Assembly: GCA_914767715.1 (NCBI GenBank)
Contig: OU612072.1
Coordinates: 13,206,001 to 13,270,000, forward strand
DNA: 64,000 nt
DNA from: Membranipora membranacea
Lineage: Eukaryota > Bryozoa > Gymnolaemata > Cheilostomatida > Membraniporidae
Direction of reading: 5' to 3'
Under the pieces are notes generated by a model. That model searched no databases. It worked only from the letters and a program-made list of their open reading frames with translations, and was not told the origin of the DNA. The position numbers and the translations under genes were made by a program. Of this stretch, positions 51,075 through 62,703 are shown in pieces; the first letter of the stretch is position 1; each line of letters begins with the position of its first letter.

Positions 51075-51720
51075 GATGACCACTTTCCAAAGTGGCAGAA
51101 TATTAAGAACATACTGTATGAAACATCAAATGACAAACTGGTCACCACCGGAAATTAGCATGAATGATGATAACGACACCGAACTAATTGGGATGATAAA
51201 GATCAAGAATGAAGCACGATCAGAGATGATGAACCAAACCATACCATCTACCAATGCCAAATATAATTAGGCACACAAATGACTACAGCAACGGTGCTAA
51301 AGAATCAATGATTACAGACAAAGCGGCCAACCTATTGGAACCGCCTAACTTCATTGATCCAAAAGGCTTCTACCAGAGCATGAGAGTGATATCGAGTCCG
51401 AGAGTAAGCCATCCTTGAAAACTCTCGGACAAAGAAGGACAAAATGTGTTGTCAGAGAAACAAGACCTGCTGCTCAGATTGACTGAGCACATCAATCAAC
51501 TATTGAACAAAGAGACCACAGTAACACCTGCAACAACTAACAGCACCAAGCAGGCATCCTCTTAGGATTGGATGGATGAAGCAATCCAGAAGTTAGGGGA
51601 GTCAGAAAGCCTGTTGGAATGCTACGCTACGGAAAGTCACCAGGTGCCGATGAATACATTCAGAGATCATAAGAGGCGGAGGTGACAGAGTATTGCAAGC
51701 GCTTACCATTATCATAAAGA
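51075..51720 (+). mobile_element. RTE-like LINE fragment, right arm
   Basis: Inverted match to 27,860-28,480: the same ATACTGTATGAAACATC.AATGACAAACTGG and GGATTGGATGGATGAAGCAATCCAGAAG-type sequence, here on the plus strand. It is shorter than the left copy, with both ends missing. Many stops. Confidence 0.8.
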
Positions 51721-52129
51721 AAGCATGGTCAGATTAGGGCTGAGCATTGCAATGGATATTTTTCCCTTTGGAATTACATTTAGAAACGAAATGGAATTGA
51801 GACTTATTCCCAATTGGTGGTTATTGAAGTTAGCGTCCAAAAGTATATATAAGCATTGTTCAATGGACTTTGAGTGACTTGCACGGTAAAAGCAGAATAA
51901 GATTTTGGTATTGGCGCAGCCCTAAAATGAGGAAAAATCAAAATTTAGTCTTAAGAGATGTTTTCCATTGTTTGTCCATAACTAAAAAAAGTCACCTTCA
52001 AGAGTAAGTAGCTGGGAAGATTTGGTCAAAAGTTGGTGTGCCTAGCTGAAGCAGGACTGGAAATATTGGAAAGAAAAAAATCATATTTGTTAACCATTGG
52101 CAATGATAGCGTTTTAATTCACTGTGTTA

Positions 52130-52960
52130 ACAACTGCTTCAGGTCCACAAAAAAAAAGACCACTTTCTTCTCAACTCTTGATCTAAGAACCTAAGCTTTG
52201 CTTAGATTACTGGACAGACGAAGGTGTAAAATTCATGAAATATTGCAATGCTGCTCTCCTGCACAACTATTATTAAGAAATCAGCATCGCAGGAAATTCA
52301 AACGTGTAAATATATAAATTGCATGATAAAGGTTGTGTCGATGGTAATAATATCAATTAATTCATTACATCCTAACTAATACAGTGACCATATTATTTAG
52401 TGCTGATCTTTGCACTATTACTGCTGCAATATGAAGATCAGTTGCCAGTCGGTGGTAGTCAGCTGCATACTCTTAGCGGATCTTAGCTTACGGCTGCCGA
52501 ATGTTTTCATTGCAGTTTTTCTCTTTTTTTGAGTTACAGTGTTCACACCACCAGATTAGTTTGTCTGCTGTTATAGACTGACACTGAATAGGACTTGTTG
52601 AATAAAGTCAGGAAATTGCAGATGTACCTTGACAGTTGGTGAATCAGGAGCAGGAGATCACTAGTATATCAGCTTCCATATGTTTTGTCTCTACATCATC
52701 TAATAAGTCTGTCTCCATTTCTCCTTATAATAATGTAGACGATGAAGACACATATGGTTCCATTATATTGCTTGTATTATATCATCTACTCCATAGACGT
52801 TTTCCTCAAAGTCCACAATCTCCATCTACTTTCTTGTATATTCAACACTATCAGTCTCATCTTCTGAAGGTGTGAAGTTCTCTCCTCACTCGGTTGGGCA
52901 CCAATTGTTGGATCAGGAAAGATCACGACATTTCACTGCTGGCAGAGTTCATATCAGATT
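52130..52960 (-). repeat. Middle palindrome block, right arm
   Basis: Inverted partner of 24,800-25,600, with several small indels. The ORF at 52,636-52,875 is a shadow. Confidence 0.85.
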
Positions 52961-53221
52961 ACTTTATTTATTTATTTATTGAGGTTTTCTAAAAGTTTAT
53001 AATTAAAGCAAATTAAAAATAACTTGTTGACCTCACACACATTAACATAGATACAAAAAATGACTTGAATAAAAAGATATAAGTGATAGGGTGTTACATA
53101 CTATATAGTGTGTAGGATAATGGAAGCATGGTATCATAACTTGAATGAATAAGATGAAAAAAGAAAAGAAGAAACAGAGAGTGGCAAACAAAAATACAAT
53201 GATAAGGCTTGGTTGATTTAG

Positions 53222-55990
53222 TTACAAATGTATGAAAATATTTAAAAAGGCTGATTTGTCTAGGTTTGATCTAAATGAGGGTCTAATTATTGCACAGTTG
53301 CTACGATTTGATCGTGTATGTCTGTTTGATTTGCTAACAAGATGAAGTATGTGCTTGGATACACGGCCTTTATGGACCCTCGATTTGACAAAATTGTGAA
53401 AAAGAAAATTCCTCCTACTGTGGAGAGTGTAAATTAGGAGCAAGCGGCCAGATGTTTTGGGGCTGAAGTTATGATTCTGATTGCTTTATTTTGTACTTTT
53501 TCAAATGTATCTGAATTTATGGCTAAACCATCAAGGTACAATGATGAGCAGTATTCTACTATATGTCTGATCAGTGATTTGTAAGTCTTCTACTGTCATG
53601 TATTTTCTTAGTTTTGATAACAAGTAGACCATTTTGTTTGCTTTAGATGCGGTGGCATATGCCTGAGGGGTTAAACTAAGTTCTGAATCAAGAATAACTC
53701 CAAGAAGATTGAGCGAATGCTTGGATTCTATTTTCAATTTGTTTATTTAGATTTGGTAAAAATCTTCTACTTTCCTATTTTAGAAAATACAGTATTTGGT
53801 TTTGGATAAGTTGAGTTGAAGGAGATTGTTTGAATACCAATTTGATACTTCTCTCATCAACGTCTCAGATTTATCCATTAAGGTAGGGATATCTGTTGCT
53901 GTGCAGTAAATAACGGTGTCATCAGCGTAAGCGAATGCAGTTTTGTGCTTGTTAGGGAGATCATTGATAGCAAGATTGAATAAGATTGGACCTAGAACAC
54001 TTCCTTGGGGTACTCCACATGTAATCGGTAGTGCACTGGACTGATCATGATCAACTTTCATGATTTGGGTTCGATGTGAAAGATAAGATGTGAATAATTT
54101 TGTTGTTGACTCTGCAAAATTTAGTCGCTTTAAAGTGTGGATGAGTTGTCCATGATTTAACGCGGCAAATGCTTTACGTACGTCCAAAGAGAGTGCACCC
54201 ATGATATTCGGTTGAGGGTTGTCTAGCGTTGTTCTCCAATTTTGTAAAATAGAAAGTAGTAACTGTTCACTGGAATGGTGCTTACGAAAACCAAATTGTC
54301 GCTCTGAGAGTATTCCATGTGTTTCGATAAAGATCATAATTCTATTTTTCATATCTAGCTCAAACACCTTTGATATGATTGGCAGACTGGAAATTGGTCT
54401 GTATTTGCAAGGGTCTGTTTTATCGCCCTTCTTAAACAGTGGGGTGACCAGGGCTGTTTTTAGGCAGTCAGGGAATATTGATTTCTTGTAGCATTCGTTA
54501 ATGATCAGGGCTATGGGAAGTGCTAATAGGTCTGCAACAGTTTGGTACAGGGAAGCTGGAAACATTGTCAAGCCACCACGTTTATTTGGTTTGAGGGACT
54601 TTATCAGTTTGTAGATTGTTTCGCTCTCAACATATGTGAAAGAGAAACTTGGACCATGGAAAAGGTCAGGTTGTGGATCGATCTTAGGAATAAAAACCGA
54701 TTGTCCAGCAACCGTGGTGAAATATCTATTAAGGGCATTTGCCTTGTCAGAGTATGAGGTGTAGGTAGAGTTTTGATAGCTAATTTTCTCGATTTGATCA
54801 GAGGATTTCTTCTTTCCCGTCAGTGATTTCAGGCAGGTGAAACAACTTTTTTCATCTTTAGACAACGAGTCATTTATAAAGTCTTTCTTAGCATTCCTAA
54901 TTTCATTTGTAACAAAGTTTCGAAACTTGTTGAATTGTTTGACCTGCGCTGTAGCCGGATTAGTTATATCCTTGAATACCCTCTTGTGAAATTTGTTTCT
55001 TAAATTAATGAGATGCTGAATATCAGGGAAAAGCCACTGGTTTTTAGCCCCTCGCACTCTTTTTGTTTTAACTGGAGCATGCTTGTCAATCAGGTCAGAG
55101 ATGAAGTTTTCAATATTTTCCATGCGGTGATGCAATGATTTGTTCATTTCAGTTGCTGTTTGCAGTAGTGGAAGTTTCGAACAGTCATTATATAATTCCT
55201 CATGATTAATGCTGTGAATATTTCTGGTTCTAATTAGTTTGCGTGGCTGTTTTATAGCATGATGTTGATAAATTACTAAGTATGTGGCATAGTGATCAGA
55301 AAGTGATCTATCGCATGTCAGGATCTTGCAACTATTAATGCTAATGTCACTGTTCACATAGTTGTGGTCTAATAAGCTTTCCACCCTAAATGGCTAATGT
55401 ATGAAATCCCTTTAACTATTAATATTAATATTAATATATACCATTAATATTAAAATCTCCTAGTAGTATAAATTTATGGCCAACATAATGGTTTTGATGT
55501 AGAATTGAGCTCATCATTATAATGAATTCGGTTTTGTTAGCATCAGGGGGAAGATAAATTGATCCGATGATGTAGCCGTGTTGGTTGTTTGTGGAAGGTA
55601 TTTTTATCCAAACCGAGTCACAAAATTAGGACAGTTTAACACTTAATTGACTTATTATACAGAATTTATATGAAGATTTTACAAAGAGTGCAGCACCACC
55701 TCCCTGGGTTTTGGTTGTAGATTTTCTGTCACATCTAGCGATTGAGAATCCAGACAAGTCAACAAGACTATCTGGAATATCAGGAGTGAGCCATGTTTCA
55801 GAAACAGGAAAAATGTCGGTTGACTTAGAAAGATTGAGGCTTTCATAATAAAACATCTTTTTATATAATGACCTTGTGCTGTAGAAGTCTCAAATTGTTG
55901 CTGGATGCAGGCTTCATGTCAGATAGGGAGCTAATAGTATTCCATATGCGGTTATGGTAGCAGAGACTTCGTTCATCAATGTTAGACGAG
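53222..55990 (-). pseudogene. LINE ORF2 (endonuclease and reverse transcriptase), broken
   Basis: The reverse transcriptase frame is 55,384-53,780 (534 codons), with TPLFKKGDKTDPCKYRPIS, CGVPQGSVLGPILFNLAIND and the catalytic FAYADDTVIYC (YADD box). The endonuclease part upstream (55,990-55,385) has FPVSETWLTPDIPDS and GGGAALFVKSS in one frame and GHKFILLGDFNI in another, separated by stops. After 53,780 the frame shifts to 53,737-53,531 (..LLGVILDSELS..) and then 53,443-53,222. So at least three breaks exist. This enzyme normally nicks DNA and copies LINE RNA at the nick. Confidence 0.85.
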
Positions 55991-56019
55991 TTTATTGATG
56001 CTTCGTTTCTTAGCTTAGA

Positions 56020-57047
56020 TTAGCCATTGTAGGTCCTTGGAGGGAAGACGTACGGTTTCTCTACTCGAAACAAAAGCTGATGCTTATTAAAGATAATGCC
56101 GTTTGCCAGTGCATTTCCTAGCTGTGTTTCATCATTGAAGTTTACTTTTACAGTTCGTAGAGGGTTAGTGCCATCTTTGGTCCTCATTCGGTACACTATA
56201 GCCTCTTTGAATACTGTTTGGACCTCTTGTAGGAGGTCTTCATTGATTATGTAAATAGGAACATCTTTGATGATGCCAACATGTTGGCTCGGTTGAATGG
56301 GTCGTCTGGCTGATGAGCCTCCAAGTGCTTCAGCTACCCATTTTTTTATTATTTTATCTACTTGTTCAGGTTTTGTTATCTGTATTATGAATTTAGGGTC
56401 TGCCGAGTTGAACTTGTATCGCTTGATAAAGTCAATCATCGTTGGTCCGTTTAATTTGCCGATTGCTTTTCTCACGTCATCCTGACTGATTGTTGTGAAG
56501 TCCTGTTTTGTACTGTGTATTTTAAAGCATTTTTCATGGTCAAATTCAGGGGTAGATTTGTCAGTATATTGACTTTTTGTTGTTTTTGTACGGCGCTGAT
56601 ATTGACGTTGTTGTTGTGTTTGTTGCTGCTGTTGCTGCTGTTGTTGCTGCTGTTGTTGCTGCTGTTGTTGCTGTTGCTGCTGTTGTTGTGTCTCTTGAGG
56701 TTGTTCTCGTTGGTTGAGAGATGATATTGGTTTCTTTGTTCAGTGAAAGCTGACTTAGGCGGAATCGGTGGTTGGATATTTCTCATTACTGCCTGACGAT
56801 ATTCAGCTGGGGGTGAGGAGACTTTGTCAAGTTTGGCCTCCATCATGTCTAGTTTCTCTGACATGACTTGAACTGCTCTCTCAATGGGGTTTTCATTTGG
56901 TATAGAGAATGCTTCTAGCTTAGCTTGCATCTGCTCTAGTCTGCCAGACATAATTTCGATGATGCTCAGCATTTTCTGGCATGATTCGCAGTGGTCCAGG
57001 TCAGACTCTGCTTGCAGTGAATAAGTGTCCGTGTTCTCTGTTGTCAT
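56020..57047 (-). pseudogene. LINE ORF1, frameshifted
   Basis: The start is probably ATG at 57,045-57,047 (MTTENTDTYSLQAESDLDHC). It is followed by a coiled-coil-like segment (MLSIIEIMSGRLEQMQAKLE) and a long CAA/CAG tract. The C-terminal half (56,475-56,020) is in another frame and looks RRM-like (..FKEAIVYRMRT.., ..LRTVKVNFNDETQ..), ending in PPRTYNG-stop. The frame change maps to or near the CAG/CAA tract, consistent with repeat slippage. ORF1 proteins bind LINE RNA. Confidence 0.75.
56622..56698 (-). repeat. CAA/CAG tract in LINE ORF1
   Basis: About 75 bp of mixed CAG/CAA codons. It reads poly-Gln in the frame of the C-terminal half and Asn/Ser in the other, and is a likely site of length change. 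Confidence 0.85.
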
Positions 57048-57106
57048 CGTGGAAAGCGGTGTAGAAGGGCCTGTGGATGTTGATGCTTTGTTGCTGTTGC
57101 TGCTGA

Positions 57107-58018
57107 AAGCAGTTTTTTGGCAGTTTGATGATTTTATTACTGATATACATCCTTGGGCAAATTCCCCTGGCAACTGGTAAATTGTAACGTAACTCCCAAT
57201 CGTAACTGCACACATGTAGCTGTTCCCTTGCAAAACCGGCACTGTCCTTTAAACTGACCTGTATAGATAGGTCATAAAAACAGAAAAGGGTGGGATGATA
57301 CGTCATTATTTTGATGGCCAACTTCCCCATTTAGATGGTAATGAATTGTCAACGATTGAAAGATAAAGCGATGAGTAAAATAATTAATCAGATGAGGACA
57401 ATAGCAACTATGACAGTGCAGTATACACCCAAAAGTCACGACCTTTGAGTGTGATGCATACAGTGTATTCGACAAAGTATCAGCAGTTAACCCATAATAT
57501 CTAAATCTAAGTTGCAGTAGTGTGGATTAAGAGTGGAATATTTATGTCATGTACAATCCAATCAACAAGCACCTAGATTGTATGATGAGTTAAATCATAA
57601 CAAACAAAAACCTTAAGTTTTTTCCCAAGTGTGTTTAGAAATGTTCTACATTTTTTAACTAAAATAAGTTTTATCCTAATCAATTAAGGTTTTATGGGGC
57701 TTTGTTCAGAGACAGCTAGCCGACTCACAAAGTACTAAACTGATTGTTGCCATGCTGCGTATCAAGGTTAACTGTTTTAGTCTCTGGGTGATCTGCTTGT
57801 AAACTTTCACCAAAGATTCCCCTACAACACCTAGTCAATTTGATTTCCAGGGCTCTTAATTGCCCTCTAGCTTTTGGCGGCCGGGGCTCCGTCCCGAACA
57901 CAGTTGAGGGTGGAGTTTAGCTATAGAAAAGGCATGTGATAGTTGACCCTCCCATCAAACAAAACAAGTTTTCAATGCTCTTAGTTATTTATTATAGCAG
58001 ACCCTTGTAAAATTTCTA
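57107..58018 (-). repeat. Outer palindrome block, right arm
   Basis: Inverted partner of about 23,800-24,780. Homology ends near 58,018 (GCAGACCCTTGTAAAATTTC). Confidence 0.85.
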
Positions 58019-58100
58019 CCCAAGCTATCATTTCCTTGTCTTTTTATGAAGTAAGGTTTTCAGATGCGCATCAACATTGGTTGCAGCAATAATTTTTAGG

Positions 58101-58108
58101 TATAAAAG
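58101..58108 (+). promoter_or_regulatory. TATA box of copy C
   Basis: TATAAAAG in the context TTTTTAGGTATAAAAG, shared with copy A. It lies about 270 bp upstream of the ATG; an insertion relative to copy A lengthens the leader. Confidence 0.55.
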
Positions 58109-58374
58109 CAAATGAGCATTTTAACAATGGCCATTCAACTGACTTTGGTTTAAGAAGAGTAAAGTAAATACCCTTTCTGTTCTAAAATTCACAACAATGT
58201 CTTCCAAGTTGGTGTTAGCAGGTGAATATTAAAAGTTTGCTGACAATGCTAAATTATTATACCGGACATTGCTGACTTATTGCTACTTTATGGTTGGCTA
58301 GATTCAAGTGATATGTGTGCAAGTGTTCACCAATTGTTATATTGCTAGAATTGGACAATAACCAAGAGTATGAT

Positions 58375-58730
58375 ATGCAATTCTATGCTATTGTAGTCTT
58401 CATTCTGGCTTTGATCGGCTCAAACATGGCTCGTCAGGAGAAAGTGAGGGCTTACTTTGAAGAACATTGATCTGCATATTGGGAAGCACTGGTGCTGTAC
58501 TGTGATATCGAGTCGTATTTTGTAAGTTATATTACTAATCTAAATTACTGACCCATATCAGATAAAGGGTGTTGAGAATATTTATGTGACCGACAGGAAT
58601 TGAGTTGAGTACACTCCAACCACGTTATTATTTGTCTTTGTAGATTACTGCAGCAACTTCACTGAGACTGTATATGTCACTGACAAGTATAGGAAGCTGC
58701 CATAACTTTCTTGAATCACGCCTCCGTCCT
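58375..58730 (+). pseudogene. Secreted-protein family, copy C (nonsense, 3'-truncated)
   Basis: Exon 1 is 58,375-58,521 and exon 2 is 58,644-58,730, both in phase 0. This copy shows the family's intact signal peptide: MQFYAIVVFILALIGSNMA, then RQEKVRAYFEEH. A single G-to-T change relative to the other copies makes TGA at 58,468-58,470 directly after EEH. Exon 2 (ITAATSLRPYMSLTSIGSCH..) stays open. Homology to the cassette ends at about 58,980, before exons 3 and 4, next to a SINE. It is the inverted counterpart of copy B in the palindrome order. Confidence 0.8.
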
Positions 58731-59004
58731 GTAAGTATTGAATGATATGAGATATCTGCCATCTATGTTGCCATATCAAAATTGGCAGAAAACAATATAT
58801 AAACAGAGAGACTTTAAATTGAGAATGTGTGTATCCAAAAAATGCTGAGACATTACGATGCTGCTGCGTAAAGCAACACCAAGCGCACTTAGGCCATCGG
58901 TGGACATCAGATATAAACTGGATTGGTTTTCAGGTTATCTTTGAGGTCCCAAAGTTTTCCATAAACCAAATTGCATCGTATCATAAATAATACCAATAGC
59001 AATG

Positions 59005-59170
59005 GGGGTAGCCGTGGTGCAATGGGTGGGGAAAGGGTCTTTCAATCAAGAGGTCTGGCATACAATTCCTGGTGGATTGTGGTGGTTTCAGGAAGGGCAT
59101 CCCACCTTAGATGCTTCCATGTCACAATAGGATACTGTCTGTAGATCTGCGATGATAAAGGAAAAAAAAA
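59005..59170 (+). repeat. tRNA-like SINE
   Basis: The head has GTGGTGCAATGGGTGGGG (A-box-like) and GGCATACAATTCC (B-box-like), and the sequence ends in GGAAAAAAAAACTG (short A-tail). It sits at the breakpoint of copy C. Confidence 0.5.
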
Positions 59171-59349
59171 CTGAGGATGCATCAAGGTTTCCCACAGGGT
59201 ATCGAGACTAATTATTGACTTGAATTTTTAATGAGTAATTTTGTTTAGATCTACCATCACAATTAAATGCTTTTAGTTCTGTCCCTCAATTATATTAAAT
59301 TCAAACATGACATTGGTGATGTAAGAAGTTATGTATGGCCATGATCAGT

Positions 59350-59480
59350 GTCCTCCCTCATAATCCCATGGTTGAAAGTAACATATGCATGCGAGCCCTG
59401 CTGGTTGAGAAACATTTTAGCTCTGGCAAAGCTCATTCTCGTGTCAGATGCAACCTGGGTTACAATGTTACTGATTGGGT
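59350..59480 (-). pseudogene. Relic NHL exon (inverted)
   Basis: The minus strand matches exon 4 of the NHL-like gene (11,173-11,310): VASDTRMSFARAKMFLNQQ and YVTFNHGIMR, with the acceptor ATTGCAG retained at 59,481. The exon is open but stops matching before the donor. No other NHL exon is found on either side, so it is a relic. Its place outside copy C mirrors the NHL gene outside copy B. Confidence 0.8.
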
Positions 59481-59599
59481 CTGCAATAAAAATATCTTAT
59501 AAAACTGTTTCACTAATCAAAATCACAATCAAACTTCACATATCCCATACAATCACATAATAATGAGGATTAACATATCTCATTTTAATGACACCTTGC

Positions 59600-59710
59600 A
59601 AATGTTGCATATTACATAGCACATATAGGATGACGTATATTACATATCACATACCGCATTTAGCATGACGTATATTGCATATCACATACCACATATCACG
59701 TATTCCATAA
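59600..59710. repeat. Minisatellite, about 46-bp units
   Basis: GATGACGTATATTACATATCACATACC-like units occur about 2.5 times with T/G changes. Confidence 0.75.
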
Positions 59711-62020
59711 AGTGGTTCTCTTACACTGCATAAACATTCCACATATCGAGTATAACGCTGCACAGCTCGACCAGTAACTGCTAAACTGCTGTTTAGTAGG
59801 GTTGTCTGCCTAAGATCTATGTAAAGGAATAGTATTTTAAAGTTGTTTAGCTGCGTGACAATCTGTATGATATTGTTCTCAAGGTTTGATAAAAAGGCTA
59901 ATCTGGAGTGGCTAGATTGAATACTACTAACTTTCACACAAAAACTGTTTTGAGTTGCTCAGTCCTCCATTAAAGGTGTTCAAAATAATCAGATCATACA
60001 GTTATCAATATTTTGTATTTCAATAATATCAAATACGAATATTGGTCATTATTACTTATCTGCAAAGTGACGTTGTTACCTCTCAACAACCAAACCCGCA
60101 CTGATTAGCAGTGCCACACATTATACAAAATACCCAATACAAATAAAGCTACCCACGGTCAGAACGATGCAACAGATAGCAAATTGCAGCAAGCTGGCTA
60201 GCATTCCAAGGCAATGAGCAAAGCATGCATGCACTGTAACACAACGCAGTTACACTCCCCCCTTCGCAAAGAATCCACACCTATGGCAACTTCAATGTTT
60301 TCACTAACCTATGTACCCAAACCTACAACTTGGGGTCCGGAGATAATCTGAGATACTAAGTCAACAGTCATTTCAAAACGGAGAAACACAGCACACCATA
60401 GGTTTTTGGGTAATTTTCTCTGCGGAGAACATGGTTAATACTTACAATACAAACAACGCAATAATACATAATATAATATATAAGGTATGCAAGGAAATCA
60501 CCCTTGGGTAAGCGTCACATCCGATATGTACTGCTCAGCATTTGGTATCAGTAGCACCAGTTTATGTACTGGTCGCTCAAGGTATGATGCTTATACCGAG
60601 TTAGCACAAAGGGAGAAGTCACCAACTCTGAGCTAGACTTGCTTGACAAGCCCAGCATGGCTAGGAATCAAGTCAGAGATGCGAGAGAGCCTACACTGGC
60701 CTCAGCACACATTATCATCAATAAGCATTACTACATCATCCACACTGAAATGTGTTATCCAAATTAGTTAAACGCCTATAATGGAGCGCTGAGGTGAGCA
60801 CTTATTTTTAAGACACTACACGGTGTCAAAAAAAAACTCGGCTTGACAAATAAAAAACTACTGTCCTTTTTGACATTCTAAATGAGTGATGGGCTCAATC
60901 TTACTGAGTTAAGCTCTAACTGCTGCATATGCATGTTGATGGGCCAGTTTCACTTCGATGATATTAGTGTTGAGGGATTTTCATTGAATTTGGTTGAGAT
61001 TTGTTGTGAAGATGGTTGAGGTTTGTAGTTGTTTCTCTTGATTATATTAGGAGATTTGATGATAGCAGTGATATGACGAACTGTGTCTAGAAGTAGTTTA
61101 AGACAGTAGTAGGTGTGTCAATATCCAAGTTGGTTGAGATTTGTTGTGAAATTGGTTGAGATTTCTCGTGATTGTATTCTTAGGTGTGATGGTAGCAGTC
61201 ATGTGATGAACAGGAACCAGAAGTGATCAGGAATGGTATACCGCAGGTGATATGATAATTATATAATATTGTCATCATTGTAGTATTTAATCGATCTGAA
61301 GTTCGGTCATTATTGAAGGGGGGAGGGGGATAAGCATGATTAAAATCCCCCAAACCATATTAGGTCATTCTCTAAAATGATAATGCTGTCAACCAGGGTT
61401 GATTTATAAAATAGAAATTTAATGCAAAAATCATAAATACGAAACTTAAGTCAGCCTCGTGACAATGAGTCTCTATTCTTGTATACACATGCTGTCTCGA
61501 TGCCTGGCGCTTGAGATTGATCAGTCAATAGCATCAGTAAATGAATTAAACTGCTGGGTCGATGCTGTTATGTATTCAATTTAATCAGTTAATACAATCT
61601 CATTATTAAATTAAATTGCTGGGTTATGTTATTCAACAACAAATTCAATTAGTTAACAAAATCTACTAATGAAATACAATGCTTGGTTATGTTAGACCGT
61701 TCAGATGATCAGTGTTTCAGTTCACATTAAACTGATGTAAACTAACTGATCCGAACTTTAGCACAGGGCTTGTTGTCTGTGTCTAAATCAACATTTTTCA
61801 AACCAGAGTAGCTCTATGACTGGCATGCTAAGAATATTGATAGAATATTTGGCCAAGAAAGAAGTTATTTGAGATGTACATCTGCCATTATATTAGGGAA
61901 TTTTCGCTAACTGACACTTATGTGGAAATCAATAGCATATTTTTGGTGAATCTCAATTAGTCATTACTATAATTATAGTTATCTCCAAGACAACCGATAT
62001 CAAAAACATTTTGGGTTCAC
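59711..62020. other. Repeat-rich intergenic DNA, no gene seen
   Basis: Two local tandem arrays occur. About 60,985-61,210 has units with GGTTGAGATTTGTTGTGAA. About 61,535-61,700 has units of roughly 65 bp with AAATTAAATTGCTGGGTTATG. ORFs here (59,647-59,937) are built on the minisatellite and are not genes. Confidence 0.55.
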
Positions 62021-62028
62021 TCATTTCA

Positions 62029-62034
62029 TTTATT
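62029..62034 (-). terminator. Polyadenylation signal of the defensin-like gene
   Basis: Minus-strand AATAAA lies about 48 bp after the stop codon. Confidence 0.6.
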
Positions 62035-62081
62035 TAACACAAAGAGAACGAGTTACAGAACTATTTGTTCCACTGTGTTGC

Positions 62082-62703
62082 TTAATATTCAGAGCACCCA
62101 CAGTATCGAAGTCTGCCAGCTGACTCTGCTCGGCAATGCCCTGCATCACAGAATTCTGTACATTCAAGTCTTGCTCGATTATACTGTCTACCAAGGTTTT
62201 GGCATCTGTTACGCTCTTTCTGATATGCTTCCTCGGATTCGTAAGTGCTTCCTGAAAAATCGAACAAATACCATGAGATATTTTCCATTCCACTCAATTG
62301 CGTATACATCTATTAAAATGCCAAAATCTCAAGTTGTTAATGTTCTGTCATTCAAAGAAGAAGGGGCTAGCAAGCTAGCTAGCAAAAATAAATTTGATGA
62401 ATAGGTGACTCATTTCATGGCCGTCTATAACATACAACACTGACACTGACAGTTATAGACTGATCAACGGGGAGAGGTAATAGCTCTTCGAAGTCAAAGT
62501 TCACAGTAGAACGCGAATATTTAGCAGAAAAAAAGCAGGCAACTCAACACCATTTTCCTAGAAAGAAATACTTATTTTTTCGTTTTAGTGTGGTCTTATT
62601 AGTTTCTGTAGTAAGGAGAGAAATTTGGTTAATTTTAAGTCTCACCTTGGGCAACAGCGCAGAACACCACAACAAACATGCATATAATAATAGTGCTCTT
62701 CAT
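62082..62703 (-). CDS. CS-alpha-beta defensin-like secreted peptide
   Basis: Two coding exons on the minus strand are 62,646-62,703 (ATG to donor CAAG|GTGAG) and 62,082-62,251 (acceptor TTTTTCAG). They join in phase 1 to 75 codons plus TAA. Residues 1-19 form a signal peptide (MKSTIIICMFVVVFCAVAQ). The mature part of about 55 residues is acidic at its start, then basic, with six cysteines spaced C-x13-C-x3-C-x4-C-x10-C-x-C. The C-x3-C, G-x-C (AGHC) and C-x-C pieces are the CS-alpha-beta signature of invertebrate defensins and related peptides. Such peptides act outside the cell on microbes or as ion-channel ligands. The sequence otherwise matches no peptide I know. A non-coding first exon, TATA box and AATAAA make a complete gene. 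A toxin-like or signalling role is an alternative. No copy is seen in the other palindrome arm. Confidence 0.75.

Larger units (their letters stand above)
52968..57107 (-). mobile_element. CR1-like LINE, about 4.1 kb
   Basis: A minus-strand element with ORF1, then an endonuclease and reverse transcriptase ORF2, ending in an (AAAT)n tail at 52,968-52,982. Its edges are defined by the left arm, where the flanks ..ACTTTAT and GCAGTTTTT(C/T)GGCAG are about 10 bp apart (near 24,770-24,790) with no element. It therefore inserted in the right arm after duplication. Several frames are broken, so it is not autonomous now. CR1-like is the likely clade, judged from ORF1 type and RT motifs; other Jockey-superfamily clades are possible. 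Confidence 0.85.

Noticed and set aside
50813-51148. Overlapping ORFs on both strands with local GC-rich repeats
   Set aside because: Low-complexity GCATGTGGCC-type sequence; no domain or splice structure.
56515-56724. Leucine-rich plus-strand ORF
   Set aside because: It is the antisense of the CAA/CAG tract in LINE ORF1.
59647-59937. 96-codon ORF rich in Tyr, Cys and Met
   Set aside because: Built largely on the 46-bp minisatellite.
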